Source of the DNA: G965233625 sp965233625
GTDB lineage: Bacteria > Planctomycetota > Planctomycetia > Pirellulales > Pirellulaceae
Length of the DNA: 64,000 nt
Reading direction: 5' to 3'
Assembly: GCA_965233625.1 (NCBI GenBank)
Contig: OZ247499.1
Span: 3,286,001-3,350,000, forward strand
Below the pieces are notes generated by a model, which had not been told where the DNA came from, ran no database searches, and saw nothing but the letters and a program-made list of their open reading frames with translations. The translations under genes and the position numbers were made by a program. Of this stretch, positions 36,973 to 46,387 are shown piece by piece; the first letter of the stretch is position 1; each line of letters opens with the position of its first letter.

Positions 36973-38235
36973 CTAACCGGTGTACTTTTCGATAATGACC
37001 ACCGAGTTGATGCCCAGCATGCCAAACGAATTATTCAGCACAAGGTTCACTTCGCCGATCTCACGCGGCTGATTAAGCACCAGCCCTGGCAGGTCGCATT
37101 CGGGGTCAAGGTTGTCCACGTTAATCGTCGGGTGCACGACACCGTCTTCGAAGGCGGCCAGGTTGCCTGCCAGTTCCAGGGCGCCGGCGGCTCCCATGCA
37201 GTGGCCGATGTAACTTTTTGTATTGTTGATATAGGTGTTTTCGCAGGAGCCGAACACTTCCCGCAAGGCGCTGCACTCTTGAATATCGCCGCTGGTGGTG
37301 CCGGTGGCGTGTGTGCTGACGATCTGTATCTGCTCCGCGGTAAGGCCGGCCTTCTTCAGCGCGAGCCTTACGCACTGTGCCTGCCGTTCCGGATTGGGCA
37401 GCACGAAGTCGGTGGCGTCGGTGTTCATGGCGTAGCCCACCAGTTCACCATAAATCTTGGCGCCGCGGGCCTTTGCGTCGCTGAGACGTTCCATCACGTA
37501 CATCGCGGCGCCTTCCGAAACCACGATGCCGTTGCGTGCTTTGTCAAAGGGCCGCGACGCCTTGGCCGGTTCTGCATGCTCAGCCAGGGCGCCCTGACTG
37601 CGGAAACTGGCGAAGATGCCGAAGGTGTGAATACTCTCTGAAACACCGCCCGCCAGGGCCACATCGCATTCTTCCAGCCGCAACATCTGCGACGCCTGAA
37701 TCAGCCCCGCGTTGCCCGCAGCACAGGCGGCGCCGATCGTGTAATGCGGGCCGGTAATGTGCATATTGAGCGCGATTTCACCCGCCGGGTTGTTCGCCAC
37801 GGTGCGTGGGTTGTGATGGTGCGACCAGACGCTTGTATCGTAATCGAAACCTTTGATCAGGTAGATTTCGTTCTCGGTCTCAACATTGCCGTGCTCTGTC
37901 ACGCCGACATAGATACCCACGCGGCTGTGATCGGTATTTTCCCAGTCCAGGCCTGAATCAGCCACGGCTTCGTTGGCGGCGTAAATGCCGATGCTGCCGG
38001 CCCGTGTGCCGCGACGGAGATCTTTGCGGGTCTGATAACGGCGGGCGTCGTAATCGCAGATGCCGGCGAGGGTTTCGCCCACATAACGGATCTCGTACTC
38101 GCTGACACCGCTGCGACAGTTCAACAGGCTCTCGCGATATTCAGCCAGGCTGTTGCCGTTGGGCGCGGTCAGCCCCATGCCGGTAATCACAACGCGCTGA
38201 TTGTCGGGAAGAGATTGCGTGGCGGCAGCAATCAT
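36973..38235 (-). CDS. Beta-ketoacyl-ACP synthase (KAS I/II family)
   Basis: This protein of about 420 residues has a thiolase-fold with the Cys-His-His triad. Cys171 is in IGAACAAGNAG (typical enzymes have TACASG), His309 is in STHATGT (usually HGTGT) and His345 is in SYIGHCMGAAGALE. The substitution of Gly by Ala in the first His motif and the odd Cys loop suggest a specialised member. It should condense malonyl-ACP with an acyl primer held by the adjacent ACP. ATG at 38235 is used because VVITGMGLTAPNG follows at the normal distance; a TTG at 38286 gives a longer ORF. Confidence 0.87.
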   Translation of the reverse strand: MIAAATQSLPDNQRVVITGMGLTAPNGNSLAEYRESLLNCRSGVSEYEIRYVGETLAGICDYDARRYQTRKDLRRGTRAGSIGIYAANEAVADSGLDWENTDHSRVGIYVGVTEHGNVETENEIYLIKGFDYDTSVWSHHHNPRTVANNPAGEIALNMHITGPHYTIGAACAAGNAGLIQASQMLRLEECDVALAGGVSESIHTFGIFASFRSQGALAEHAEPAKASRPFDKARNGIVVSEGAAMYVMERLSDAKARGAKIYGELVGYAMNTDATDFVLPNPERQAQCVRLALKKAGLTAEQIQIVSTHATGTTSGDIQECSALREVFGSCENTYINNTKSYIGHCMGAAGALELAGNLAAFEDGVVHPTINVDNLDPECDLPGLVLNQPREIGEVNLVLNNSFGMLGINSVVIIEKYTG

Positions 38236-38696
38236 GGAGCACTCGCATTTACGGACGAAACCAAAGCAATTGTCGACGTGGGACAATTGAAACGGGCACG
38301 GGGCGGCTTTTTGCGCAGGTTGCGATAAAGCCCTCAGGCTACCGCGTCACACCTATATTGGCAAGCGGCGAACTACGGCAATCAAACGGACCATGCGACA
38401 CCGTTCCCAGCAGCTGCGCATTGCGCTTAGCCGCCGGATACGGTGCGGAATATAATCCCATCCGAAGCCTCAAATCCTTACGAATTGCCATGTTAACGGC
38501 AGCATCAGCCACCGTCGCAAACTGTTACCCGCAGGTCGTCCCGGGTGTTTCACCACCTATATACATGTTTACCAAGGTATTACGTGGCCGTTACAAGCAG
38601 CGCGCCCGGCAAGTGCTGCAACGAAGTCCGCCAGAAAAACGGGCAGATCAAAAAATGACGTCTTGTCATTTTTGACACGTCGTCAATAATTGAAAC
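38236..38696. other. Divergent promoter region between the ketosynthase and efflux operons
   Basis: This 461-bp stretch separates divergent genes. Apart from the operator at 38656-38685 next to the tetR-type start, I find no repeat, RNA or coding signal. Confidence 0.4.
38656..38685. promoter_or_regulatory. Tandem palindromic operator upstream of the TetR-type gene
   Basis: TGACGTCTTGTCA (38656-38668) and TGACACGTCGTCA (38673-38685) lie 4 bp apart. Each 13-mer is itself a TGAC-N5-GTCA palindrome, and the two are inverted copies of each other with 11 of 13 matches. They sit 11 bp before the ATG at 38697, a position typical for autoregulation by TetR-family repressors. The identity of the binding protein is inferred from position. 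Confidence 0.6.
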
Positions 38697-39443
38697 ATGG
38701 CGACACTAACACGAAAACAACGCGAAATCATGGACCGCGAGCGGGCGATTCTGTCCGCTGCACGCGAAATGCTGGCCGAAGGCGGCTATCTGGGCCTCAA
38801 TATGGCCCGGATCGCCCGCCAACTGGATTACTCCAACGGCACCATCTATCAGCACTTCCCTAATAAAGAAGACATCATTCTTGCGCTGACGGTCGAAACG
38901 CTCGAAAAACGCAGCAACATGTTCGAGCGTGCTTCGGCCTTTCAGGGCAACTCGCGTGAGCGGATGATGGCCATCGGCTATGCCGCCGAACTCTTCGTCC
39001 GATTGTACCCGGACTACTTCAACGTCGAGCAGACGGTGCGTTCATCTTCTATCTGGGAGAAGACCACCAAACAGCGTCGCCAGTTGATGTTAGGTTGCGA
39101 GACGCGGTGCATGGGCATCGTCAGCGGAATCATCCGCGAAGGCGTGGCTGCGGGAGACCTGCGTCTCCCCGAAGAACTGCGGCCGGAAGAAATGGTGTTT
39201 GGGCTGTGGTCCATGACCTTCGGTGGTTACTCGATCATCGCCGCCAATGACAATCTTGTGCAACTGGGCATCCGCCATCCATTCAGTGCTGTCCGCCGCA
39301 ACACGATTATGATTCTCGACGGCTATTGCTGGCAGCCGCTTTCCAGCCAATTTGATGCGAACGCCGTGTACGAACGGATCGAGCGTGAAGTCTTCCCGGC
39401 GGAAACTTCACAAGCAGACCTATCAGGTGAATTCCGCGTGTAG
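38697..39443 (+). CDS. TetR/AcrR-family transcriptional regulator of the efflux operon
   Basis: This 248-residue protein has an N-terminal TetR HTH (ILSAAREMLAEGGYLGLNMARIARQL then YSNGTIYQHFPNKEDI, about residues 15-65) and an all-helical ligand-binding domain that also has Arg/Cys-rich stretches. It is followed on the same strand by a membrane-fusion protein and an RND pump, and it sits beneath a tandem palindromic operator. It therefore likely represses its own operon until a drug or lipid ligand binds. The length is slightly above the family average (about 200). Confidence 0.88.
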   Translation: MATLTRKQREIMDRERAILSAAREMLAEGGYLGLNMARIARQLDYSNGTIYQHFPNKEDIILALTVETLEKRSNMFERASAFQGNSRERMMAIGYAAELFVRLYPDYFNVEQTVRSSSIWEKTTKQRRQLMLGCETRCMGIVSGIIREGVAAGDLRLPEELRPEEMVFGLWSMTFGGYSIIAANDNLVQLGIRHPFSAVRRNTIMILDGYCWQPLSSQFDANAVYERIEREVFPAETSQADLSGEFRV

Positions 39444-39488
39444 CCTAAACTGCGCAAACCAACAATCGCCATCCAAGGCGAACGAAAA

Positions 39489-40817
39489 ATGACATCTTCT
39501 CAAAAAATGACAATCCGTATCCTTGCCGTGGTGGGCTTAGTCGCGGTGGTCGTCGCAGGCGGCGCGATCTACAGCATTGCCCAGCCCAACAACGGTGGAG
39601 ATGCAACGGATGCAGACAACGCAGCAGCCACGCCCGGCAGCGCAGGCAGCCGGCCGCTGCCCGTCGAAACGGTGATTGTAAAACAGGTGGATTCCTATCA
39701 GGTGCAACGCAAGTATACGGGTGTTGTCCGCGCTGCCCGCACGGCGGACCTTAGTTTTGAACGCGGCGGCCGCATCATTGAAGTGAAAGTCGACGAAGGG
39801 CAACAGGTGGCGGACGGTCAGGTGCTTGCGATGCTCGACACGCGGCACCTTACAGCACAGCGGCAACAGCTTCAGGCACAACGCCGCCAGGCGGTAGCTC
39901 TGCTGGATGAACTCAAGAAGGGCGCACGTCAGGAACAACTGCTGGCCACGCAAGCTGAGATAGACAGCCTGACCGCTGACCGCGAAATGCAACGTCTGAC
40001 CTTAGACCGGCGCCGCGGCTTGTACGAGAAACGGATTATTTCCAAGGAAGAATACGATCAGTCGCGTTTTGCTTACGACGCTGCCACCGGCCGGCTGCAA
40101 TCGGCGCAGCAGCGTTACCAGGAGATGAAGAACGGCGCCCGCCAGGAGAAAATCACCGCGCAGCAGGCCGCGCTGGATCAGTTAGACGCGCAGCTTAGAT
40201 CGCTCGAATACGACTTTGCAGACGCGGAGCTTAAAGCGCCCTTTGCTGGCCGGATTGCAGCCAGGCACATTGATGAAGGCGAAGTCGCTGCCCGCGGACA
40301 AAACGCATTCCGGCTGATTGAAAACGAGCAGCTTGAAGCCTGGGTCGGCCTTCCGCCGTCCAGTGCGGCGAAGCTTGATCCGGCTGCCAGTTTCGATATC
40401 GAAGTCGGCTCACAAACGTACAAAGCGACGCTGCACGCATTGCTGCCGCTGATCGATGGGCCAACGCGGACACGCACCGCCATCTTCAAGTTCCCCGCAG
40501 CGGCAATCGACGGCATCACACCGGGCCAGACCGTCCGGCTTAGTGTTCCTACGCTGCACAACACGCAAGGATTCTGGCTGCCTTCAACGGCACTGGCTCC
40601 GGGCGCACGCGGTTTATGGTCCTGCTACGTGGTTGAGAAAGTAGACGATGCCTCGCGCGTCAGCCGCGCGGATGTGGAAGTGATTTACACCGCAGGCGAC
40701 CGCGTGCTGGTGCGCGGCGGTTTGATGCACGGCGACCGCGTTGTCACAGGCGGCGCCCACCGCCTGGCGCAAGGGCAGGTTGTGGCGGAAGCGACAAGTG
40801 AAGGAAAGCGGCCATGA
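39489..40817 (+). CDS. RND efflux membrane-fusion (HlyD/AcrA-type) protein
   Basis: This 442-residue periplasmic adaptor has an N-terminal transmembrane or signal segment (ILAVVGLVAVVVAGGAIY). The lipoyl-like half is at RTADLSFERGGRIIEVKVDEGQQV. A long coiled-coil hairpin (about 110-245) contains two similar KxGARQE units, and the second lipoyl half is ELKAPFAGRIAARHIDEGE. A beta-barrel and membrane-proximal domain follow. It links the inner-membrane pump to an outer-membrane channel. The stop overlaps the next start by 4 nt (ATGA), which suggests translational coupling. The TolC-type channel is not encoded here. Confidence 0.9.
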   Translation: MTSSQKMTIRILAVVGLVAVVVAGGAIYSIAQPNNGGDATDADNAAATPGSAGSRPLPVETVIVKQVDSYQVQRKYTGVVRAARTADLSFERGGRIIEVKVDEGQQVADGQVLAMLDTRHLTAQRQQLQAQRRQAVALLDELKKGARQEQLLATQAEIDSLTADREMQRLTLDRRRGLYEKRIISKEEYDQSRFAYDAATGRLQSAQQRYQEMKNGARQEKITAQQAALDQLDAQLRSLEYDFADAELKAPFAGRIAARHIDEGEVAARGQNAFRLIENEQLEAWVGLPPSSAAKLDPAASFDIEVGSQTYKATLHALLPLIDGPTRTRTAIFKFPAAAIDGITPGQTVRLSVPTLHNTQGFWLPSTALAPGARGLWSCYVVEKVDDASRVSRADVEVIYTAGDRVLVRGGLMHGDRVVTGGAHRLAQGQVVAEATSEGKRP

Positions 40818-43800
40818 CCAACCTTTTCTATCGCAACACGCGTCTGCTGATGCTGGCGCTGAGCCTGATCGCCGTGGCGGGGTTATCTTCTTACGCCGTC
40901 ATGCCCCGGCTGGAAGATCCAGTGCTGACCGCCCGCGCCGCGTTCGTCAACACGCGATTCCCCGGCGCCAGCCCGGAGAGGGTCGAGTCGCTGGTCACCG
41001 AACGCATCGAAGAAGAACTGCGTGAGATCAGCGAGATTAAAGAAGTGCGATCCAGCTCCCGCGCCGGGCATTCGTTCATCATGATCGAGCTGCGCGACGA
41101 TGTTTATGAGGTAGGCAACATCTGGTCACGCATCCGCAGCAAAATTGACGACGCCGAAACGCTGCTGCCGCAGGACGCTGGCAAACCTGACTTTGAACTC
41201 GCGAAGATCCGTGCTTATTCCACCATTGTCGCACTGGCAATCGAGAGTGACGAAGAACTGTCACTCGATAGCGAAGACAAACCCAGCTACGCGGTGCTGC
41301 GGCGCTGGACGGAACAACTGGAAGACGAACTCGCCTCGGTGCCGGGCACCGAAGAGATTGACTACTTCGGCGACATGCACGAAGAGATCATCGTTGAATT
41401 CCGCGCCGAAGACTTAGCCGCTTTGGGCCTTACCGCCGCCGATGTCGCCCGGCAGTTACGGGCCTCAGACGCCAAAACCGCGGCAGGCGCCTTACGTGAT
41501 GAAAATGGCAGCTACGTGATGGAGATCGGCGGCGAATTAGATTCGCTTGACCGCGTGGCCCGCACACCTATTCAATACGGCGGCGATCAACTCGCGTTGC
41601 TAACCGACGTGGCGACCGTCCGCCGTGGGATTATCGATCCTCCTATCACGCTGGCCATGATCAACGGACAACGAGGCATCGCCCTGGGCGTGATGGCGCG
41701 CAAAGATTACCGCATTGATCTTTGGACGGACAACATGCTGGCGAAACTGGACGATGTTGAACATCAGCTACCACGCGGCCTGGAGCTGCAACGCATCTTC
41801 GTTCAGAACCGCTATGTCGAAGGGCGATTGAATACGCTGCTGATCAACCTGTTTGCCGGCGCCGCCGCCGTTGTTGTGGTGGTGCTGCTGCTCATGGGCT
41901 GGCGGTCGGCGATTATCGTCGGGCTGTCGCTGCCGCTGGCGGCGTTGATGGTGCTGGCGGGCATGAATTTTATGGGCATGCCGATGCATCAGATGTCTAT
42001 CACCGGGCTGATCATCGCGCTGGGTCTGCTTATCGACAACGCGATTGTGATCGTTGACGAAGTACAGGACAAACTGCGTGAAGGGCACTCGCCCGGCGAG
42101 GCTGTTTCAGAAAGTGTGAAGCATCTGGCCATGCCGCTGGCAGGTTCGACGTTGACGACCGCGCTGGCGTTCGGACCGCTTGCGTTGATGCCCGGACCGG
42201 CAGGCGAGTTTGTTGGCTCGATTGCGATCAGCGTGATTCTGGCGATCTTCAGTTCGTTCCTACTGGCCATGACTATCACGCCCGCGCTGTCGGCGTTGGC
42301 TGCCCGCTTTGACCGCCATGATTCGCAGGCATGGTGGGTGAAAGGTTTCTCCAACGCACATCTGACGGCGGCCTATAGCTGGACGCTGAAAAATGCTTTC
42401 GCGCGGCCGTGGATCGGTGTGGCGGCGGGCGTGCTGTTGCCGCTGATCGGGTTCGTACAGGCGCGGAATCTTTCGGAGCAGTTCTTCCCGGCGTCAGACC
42501 GGGATCAGTTCCACATTGAAATGGAGATGCCTGCCCAGTCTTCCGTCGCAGCCACGCTTGCGGCCGCAAAACAGGCTGAAAAAGAGCTGCTTGCACAGCC
42601 CGAAGTAGAATCCGTGCAATGGTTCATCGGAGAACACGGCCCGCCGTTTTACTACAACGTGATCGCCACCAAACGCAACTCGCCTGAATTCGCTCATGCG
42701 ATGGTGCAACTGAAGTCAGCCGGCAACACGTCCGAAGTGATCCGTCGCATGCAGAAGAAACTGGATCACAAGCTGCCACAGGCGCGCACACTGGTCCGTC
42801 AACTAGAACAAGGCCCGCCCTTCGCCGCACCGATTGAAGTCCGGCTATATGGTCCCAGCCTGGATGTGCTGCAAGACCTGGGCGATGAGATGCGCAACGT
42901 GCTGGCGGCCACATCCAACGTCACGCACACACGCGATAATCTCAACGAGTCGCGACCAAAGATTGAGCTGGCCGTGGACGAAGAACAGACGCGACTGGCC
43001 GGGCTGGACCATGCCGCCATCGCGGGACAACTCAACGCCTCGCTGGAAGGCGCCACGGGCGGCAGCGTGCTGGAAGCGACCGAAGAACTGCCGGTCCGCG
43101 TACGTGTGGCAGGCGACAAACGCGCGGACATCGCCGCCGTGACATCGCTGGACCTGGTTCGCCCCCTACAGTTAACTTCACCCGGTGACACAGGCATGTC
43201 ACCCGGACCAGCCCAGGTAACGCCGCTAACGTCGCTTGCAGCGGTGAAGCTTGTCCCGGAAGAATCTTCCATCCCGCACTTTAACGGGCGCCGGATGAAT
43301 GAAGTGCAGGGTTTTATTGACGCGGGTGTGCTGCCGGCTGAAGTGCTGGCCGAATTCCAGCAGCGTCTGGAAGCGAGTGACTTCCAGTTACCGCCTGGTT
43401 ACAGCATGGAGTACGGTGGTGAGGCGGCCAAACGCGATGACGCGGTGGGTAATTTACTTTCACAGGTGGGCGTGCTGCTGGTGCTGATGATCGCAACCCT
43501 GGTGATGTCGTTCGGTTCGTTCCGCATGATGGGGCAGATCGCGGCCGTGGCGTTTCTTTCGGTAGGTCTAGGCCTGGGCGCGTTGTGGCTGTGGGGTTTT
43601 CCGTTTGGTTTTATGGCCATCATTGGCACGATGGGGCTGATCGGTGTCGCGATCAACGATTCCATTGTGGTGCTCGCCGCACTCCGGGCCGACCCGCAGG
43701 CCCGCGTGGGCGAGCGGCAGGCCGTGCTTGAAACAGTTGTCCGCTCGAGCCGTCATGTGGTCGCTACGACTCTGACAACGATCGCCGGTTTCATGCCGCT

Positions 43801-44035
43801 GATTCTAGGAGGCGGGGGCTTCTGGCCGCCGCTGGCGGTGGCGATTGCCGGCGGTGTGGGCGGTGCCACGATTCTGGCGTTGTACTTCACGCCGTCGATG
43901 TACCTGCTAACGATGTGTCCCCGCGTTCCGGCGGAAACAGCTGCCGAAGAAATGGAGCAGGCGGCGCCATTAAACTCATCCGCAGAGGAAGAATCATCCG
44001 GGCAGGAAACGGAAGAGCCGCTGCTTGTAAGCTGA
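40814..44035 (+). CDS. RND efflux permease (AcrB/HAE1-type)
   Basis: This 1073-residue inner-membrane pump has the usual two-fold repeat: TM1 (LLMLALSLIAVAGLSSYAV), a large periplasmic loop, TM2-6, TM7, a second loop and TM8-12. The proton-relay Asp is expected in GLLIDNAIVIVDEV (TM4). It would export drugs, dyes or lipids using the proton gradient. A C-terminal acidic tail (EEMEQAAPLNSSAEEE) is longer than in AcrB. It forms an operon with the adaptor and regulator upstream. Confidence 0.92.
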   Translation: MTNLFYRNTRLLMLALSLIAVAGLSSYAVMPRLEDPVLTARAAFVNTRFPGASPERVESLVTERIEEELREISEIKEVRSSSRAGHSFIMIELRDDVYEVGNIWSRIRSKIDDAETLLPQDAGKPDFELAKIRAYSTIVALAIESDEELSLDSEDKPSYAVLRRWTEQLEDELASVPGTEEIDYFGDMHEEIIVEFRAEDLAALGLTAADVARQLRASDAKTAAGALRDENGSYVMEIGGELDSLDRVARTPIQYGGDQLALLTDVATVRRGIIDPPITLAMINGQRGIALGVMARKDYRIDLWTDNMLAKLDDVEHQLPRGLELQRIFVQNRYVEGRLNTLLINLFAGAAAVVVVVLLLMGWRSAIIVGLSLPLAALMVLAGMNFMGMPMHQMSITGLIIALGLLIDNAIVIVDEVQDKLREGHSPGEAVSESVKHLAMPLAGSTLTTALAFGPLALMPGPAGEFVGSIAISVILAIFSSFLLAMTITPALSALAARFDRHDSQAWWVKGFSNAHLTAAYSWTLKNAFARPWIGVAAGVLLPLIGFVQARNLSEQFFPASDRDQFHIEMEMPAQSSVAATLAAAKQAEKELLAQPEVESVQWFIGEHGPPFYYNVIATKRNSPEFAHAMVQLKSAGNTSEVIRRMQKKLDHKLPQARTLVRQLEQGPPFAAPIEVRLYGPSLDVLQDLGDEMRNVLAATSNVTHTRDNLNESRPKIELAVDEEQTRLAGLDHAAIAGQLNASLEGATGGSVLEATEELPVRVRVAGDKRADIAAVTSLDLVRPLQLTSPGDTGMSPGPAQVTPLTSLAAVKLVPEESSIPHFNGRRMNEVQGFIDAGVLPAEVLAEFQQRLEASDFQLPPGYSMEYGGEAAKRDDAVGNLLSQVGVLLVLMIATLVMSFGSFRMMGQIAAVAFLSVGLGLGALWLWGFPFGFMAIIGTMGLIGVAINDSIVVLAALRADPQARVGERQAVLETVVRSSRHVVATTLTTIAGFMPLILGGGGFWPPLAVAIAGGVGGATILALYFTPSMYLLTMCPRVPAETAAEEMEQAAPLNSSAEEESSGQETEEPLLVS

Positions 44036-44143
44036 TGGCGGCCCGATCGGTGTTTTGCCCGCACGCATAGCCGAAGTGGGTTTGCTCTCTATAATAGATG
44101 CGTTCATTTATCGTTCGCCGTTGCGAAATGCAGGAGCCGTGCA

Positions 44144-45355
44144 GTGTCAGACCAGTTTTCCACCGTGCAAGAAGCCGTCGATGCGATCGCGCGGGGTGAA
44201 GTTATTATTGTGGCCGACGCCGAAGATCGTGAGAACGAAGGCGACTTTATCTGTGCCGCCGAACATGCCACGCCGGAAAACGTCAATTTCATTATGCGCG
44301 GCCGCGGCGATTTCTGCATGCCCGTGCTGCCGGACGTCTGTCAGCGGCTGGATGTGAAGCTGCTCTGCGAAAACAACACGCAGCCGCTGGGCACGGCTTT
44401 CGTCACGCCGCTGGACCATCACACCGCACGGACCGGCATTACGGCGGAAGAACGCTCGAAGACGGTGCTTTCGATTATCGATCCGGAATCGCGGCCGGAA
44501 GATTTTTCCCGCCCCGGGCATGTGCATCTGCTGCTGGCCAAAGAAGGCGGCGTCCTTCGCCGGTCCGGTCATACCGAAGCCGCCGTCGATCTGGCGCGGA
44601 TGGCCGGCTGTACGCCCGCAGGCGTCGTCTGCGAAATCCTGAGCGAAGATGGCAACCGCGCTTCTCGCAAAGAACTGTTCGACATTGCCCGCAAGCACGA
44701 CCTGAAAATCATCACCATCGCCGATCTTATCGCCCACCGCCGCGTGAGCGAAAAGCTGGTGACGCGGATCGACGACGCCGAACTTCCGACCATGTACGGC
44801 GACTTCCGCGTCTACATGTACGATGTGAAGTACGAAACGCAGCAGCCCGTGGCGATTGTCATGGGCGACCTGGCAGCGGCCAAGCAGCCGCCACTAGTGC
44901 GCATGCATTCCAGCTGTTTCACCGGCGACCTGATCCGCTCGCTGCGGTGCGACTGCGGCGACCAGTTGCGGATGGCGCTGGAAATGATCGGCAACGAAGG
45001 CGTTGGCGCCCTGGTCTATCTGCCACAGGAAGGTCGCGGCATCGGCCTGGCGGCGAAGATCCAGGCTTACAAGCTACAAGACGAAGGCATGGATACCGTG
45101 GAGGCCAATCACGCCCTGGGTTATCAGGCCGACATGCGTGATTACGGCGTGGGGATTCAGATTCTTAAAGATCTTGGCCTTAGCAAAATCCGGCTTCTTA
45201 CCAACAACCCCAAGAAGCGGATGGCGATTGTCGAAGCGTTCGACATCGAATTTGCCGATCAAGTGCCAATCAACCCGCCCATCAACAAACATAATGCGCA
45301 GTACCTGGCGACCAAACGCGATAAGATGGGCCACAATCTTCCCGCCGACGAGTGA
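44144..45355 (+). CDS. ribBA: Bifunctional riboflavin-biosynthesis enzyme RibBA
   Basis: This 403-residue fusion begins with DHBP synthase (about 1-200): ADAEDRENEGDFICAAEH binds metal and substrate, and GGVLRRSGHTEAAVDL is the family signature. The GTP cyclohydrolase II half (about 205-403) has the Zn-binding Cys cluster CFTGDLIRSLRCDCG and the catalytic YLPQEGRGIGL segment. It supplies two precursors of riboflavin. The start is GTG at 44144, with CAGGAG at 44131-44136. No FMN riboswitch is seen in the short leader. It is the only riboflavin gene visible here. Confidence 0.95.
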   Translation: MSDQFSTVQEAVDAIARGEVIIVADAEDRENEGDFICAAEHATPENVNFIMRGRGDFCMPVLPDVCQRLDVKLLCENNTQPLGTAFVTPLDHHTARTGITAEERSKTVLSIIDPESRPEDFSRPGHVHLLLAKEGGVLRRSGHTEAAVDLARMAGCTPAGVVCEILSEDGNRASRKELFDIARKHDLKIITIADLIAHRRVSEKLVTRIDDAELPTMYGDFRVYMYDVKYETQQPVAIVMGDLAAAKQPPLVRMHSSCFTGDLIRSLRCDCGDQLRMALEMIGNEGVGALVYLPQEGRGIGLAAKIQAYKLQDEGMDTVEANHALGYQADMRDYGVGIQILKDLGLSKIRLLTNNPKKRMAIVEAFDIEFADQVPINPPINKHNAQYLATKRDKMGHNLPADE

Positions 45356-45382
45356 TACTTCCAACCAGCCAGGTGCAGCGAA

Positions 45383-46387
45383 ATGAACAAGCCAGTGTCA
45401 AACCTTGTCATTGCAGCAGTAACCTGTGCAGTTACGTTCGCATGCCTGACGCATAGCTTCGCTTCCTACGCGGCTGCGGTAGAGCCTTCGCAATCCCGCC
45501 GGTTCCGTTTTGTGTACGCCGGCGCCATCACGGATGTGCCGCAGGGTAAGACCGCCCGCATCTGGCTGCCGGTCGCGCAAACGGGCCATAGTCAGCAGGT
45601 GACGATCATCCGCCGCAAGTTGCCCGCAGATGCAGAACTGGGCGTTGAAAAGAAGTACGGCAACCGCACGCTGTTCTTTGAAGCGAAGCCGGACAGCGAC
45701 GGGAAGATTCCGTTTGAGATTGTCTACGACGTCGTTCGCCAACCTGTCACGAGCAGGAATCTTGAGCCTTTCGATGTTTCGCAACGTCAGAAGTTCCTGG
45801 CAGCGAACCGGCTGGTCCCCGTCGATAAGAATCTTACGGGCGTACTGAAGATCAACTTTTCGCGGCGGAATTCAGCAACGTCGATCGCGCAGAAGCTTTA
45901 TGGCGGCGTGCTCAAGCACATGCGTTACGACAAGCCCGCGGGCGGCAAGTGGGGCCGCGGCGATACGCTGTGGGCCTGCGATTCAAAGTTTGGCAACTGC
46001 ACCGATTTTCACAGCCTGTTTATTTCGATGTGCCGCGAACGCCATGTCCCCGCCGTTTTTGAGATCGGCTTTCCAGTTCCAGACGGCAAGACCAGCGGGG
46101 CGGTCGGCGGTTACCACTGCTGGGCGATGTTCGCGGCCGGGCAAAGCTGGACGCCCGTTGATATTTCTGAAGCCGACAAAAATCCGCAGAAGCGACTGGA
46201 TTACTTCGGCCGTCTTCCGGCCGACCGCGTTGGTTTCACACGCGGCCGCGACTTGATGCTATCGCCACCGCAGCAGGCAGGCCCGGTGAATTTCCTGGTG
46301 TATCCCTACGTCGAGATAGACGGCAAGGTGCATACCGGCCTGGAGAAGAAATTCACCTTCGCCAATGTTGAGTCGCCCGGTAATTAG
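45383..46387 (+). CDS. Exported transglutaminase-like protein
   Basis: This 334-residue protein has a signal peptide (LVIAAVTCAVTFACLTHSFASYAAA, 45400-45470 region). The transglutaminase core follows, with Cys206 in FGNCTDFHSLF, His245 in GYHCWAMF and Asp260 in WTPVDISEAD; all three catalytic positions are present. Such proteins act as cysteine peptidases or cross-linking enzymes in the periplasm. It lies 28 bp downstream of ribBA but has no functional link visible. Its stop overlaps the end of the convergent LRR gene by 4 nt. Confidence 0.83.
   Translation: MNKPVSNLVIAAVTCAVTFACLTHSFASYAAAVEPSQSRRFRFVYAGAITDVPQGKTARIWLPVAQTGHSQQVTIIRRKLPADAELGVEKKYGNRTLFFEAKPDSDGKIPFEIVYDVVRQPVTSRNLEPFDVSQRQKFLAANRLVPVDKNLTGVLKINFSRRNSATSIAQKLYGGVLKHMRYDKPAGGKWGRGDTLWACDSKFGNCTDFHSLFISMCRERHVPAVFEIGFPVPDGKTSGAVGGYHCWAMFAAGQSWTPVDISEADKNPQKRLDYFGRLPADRVGFTRGRDLMLSPPQQAGPVNFLVYPYVEIDGKVHTGLEKKFTFANVESPGN

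Noticed and set aside
44036..44143. FMN riboswitch before ribBA
   Set aside because: The leader is only about 108 bp and lacks the conserved FMN-aptamer segments.
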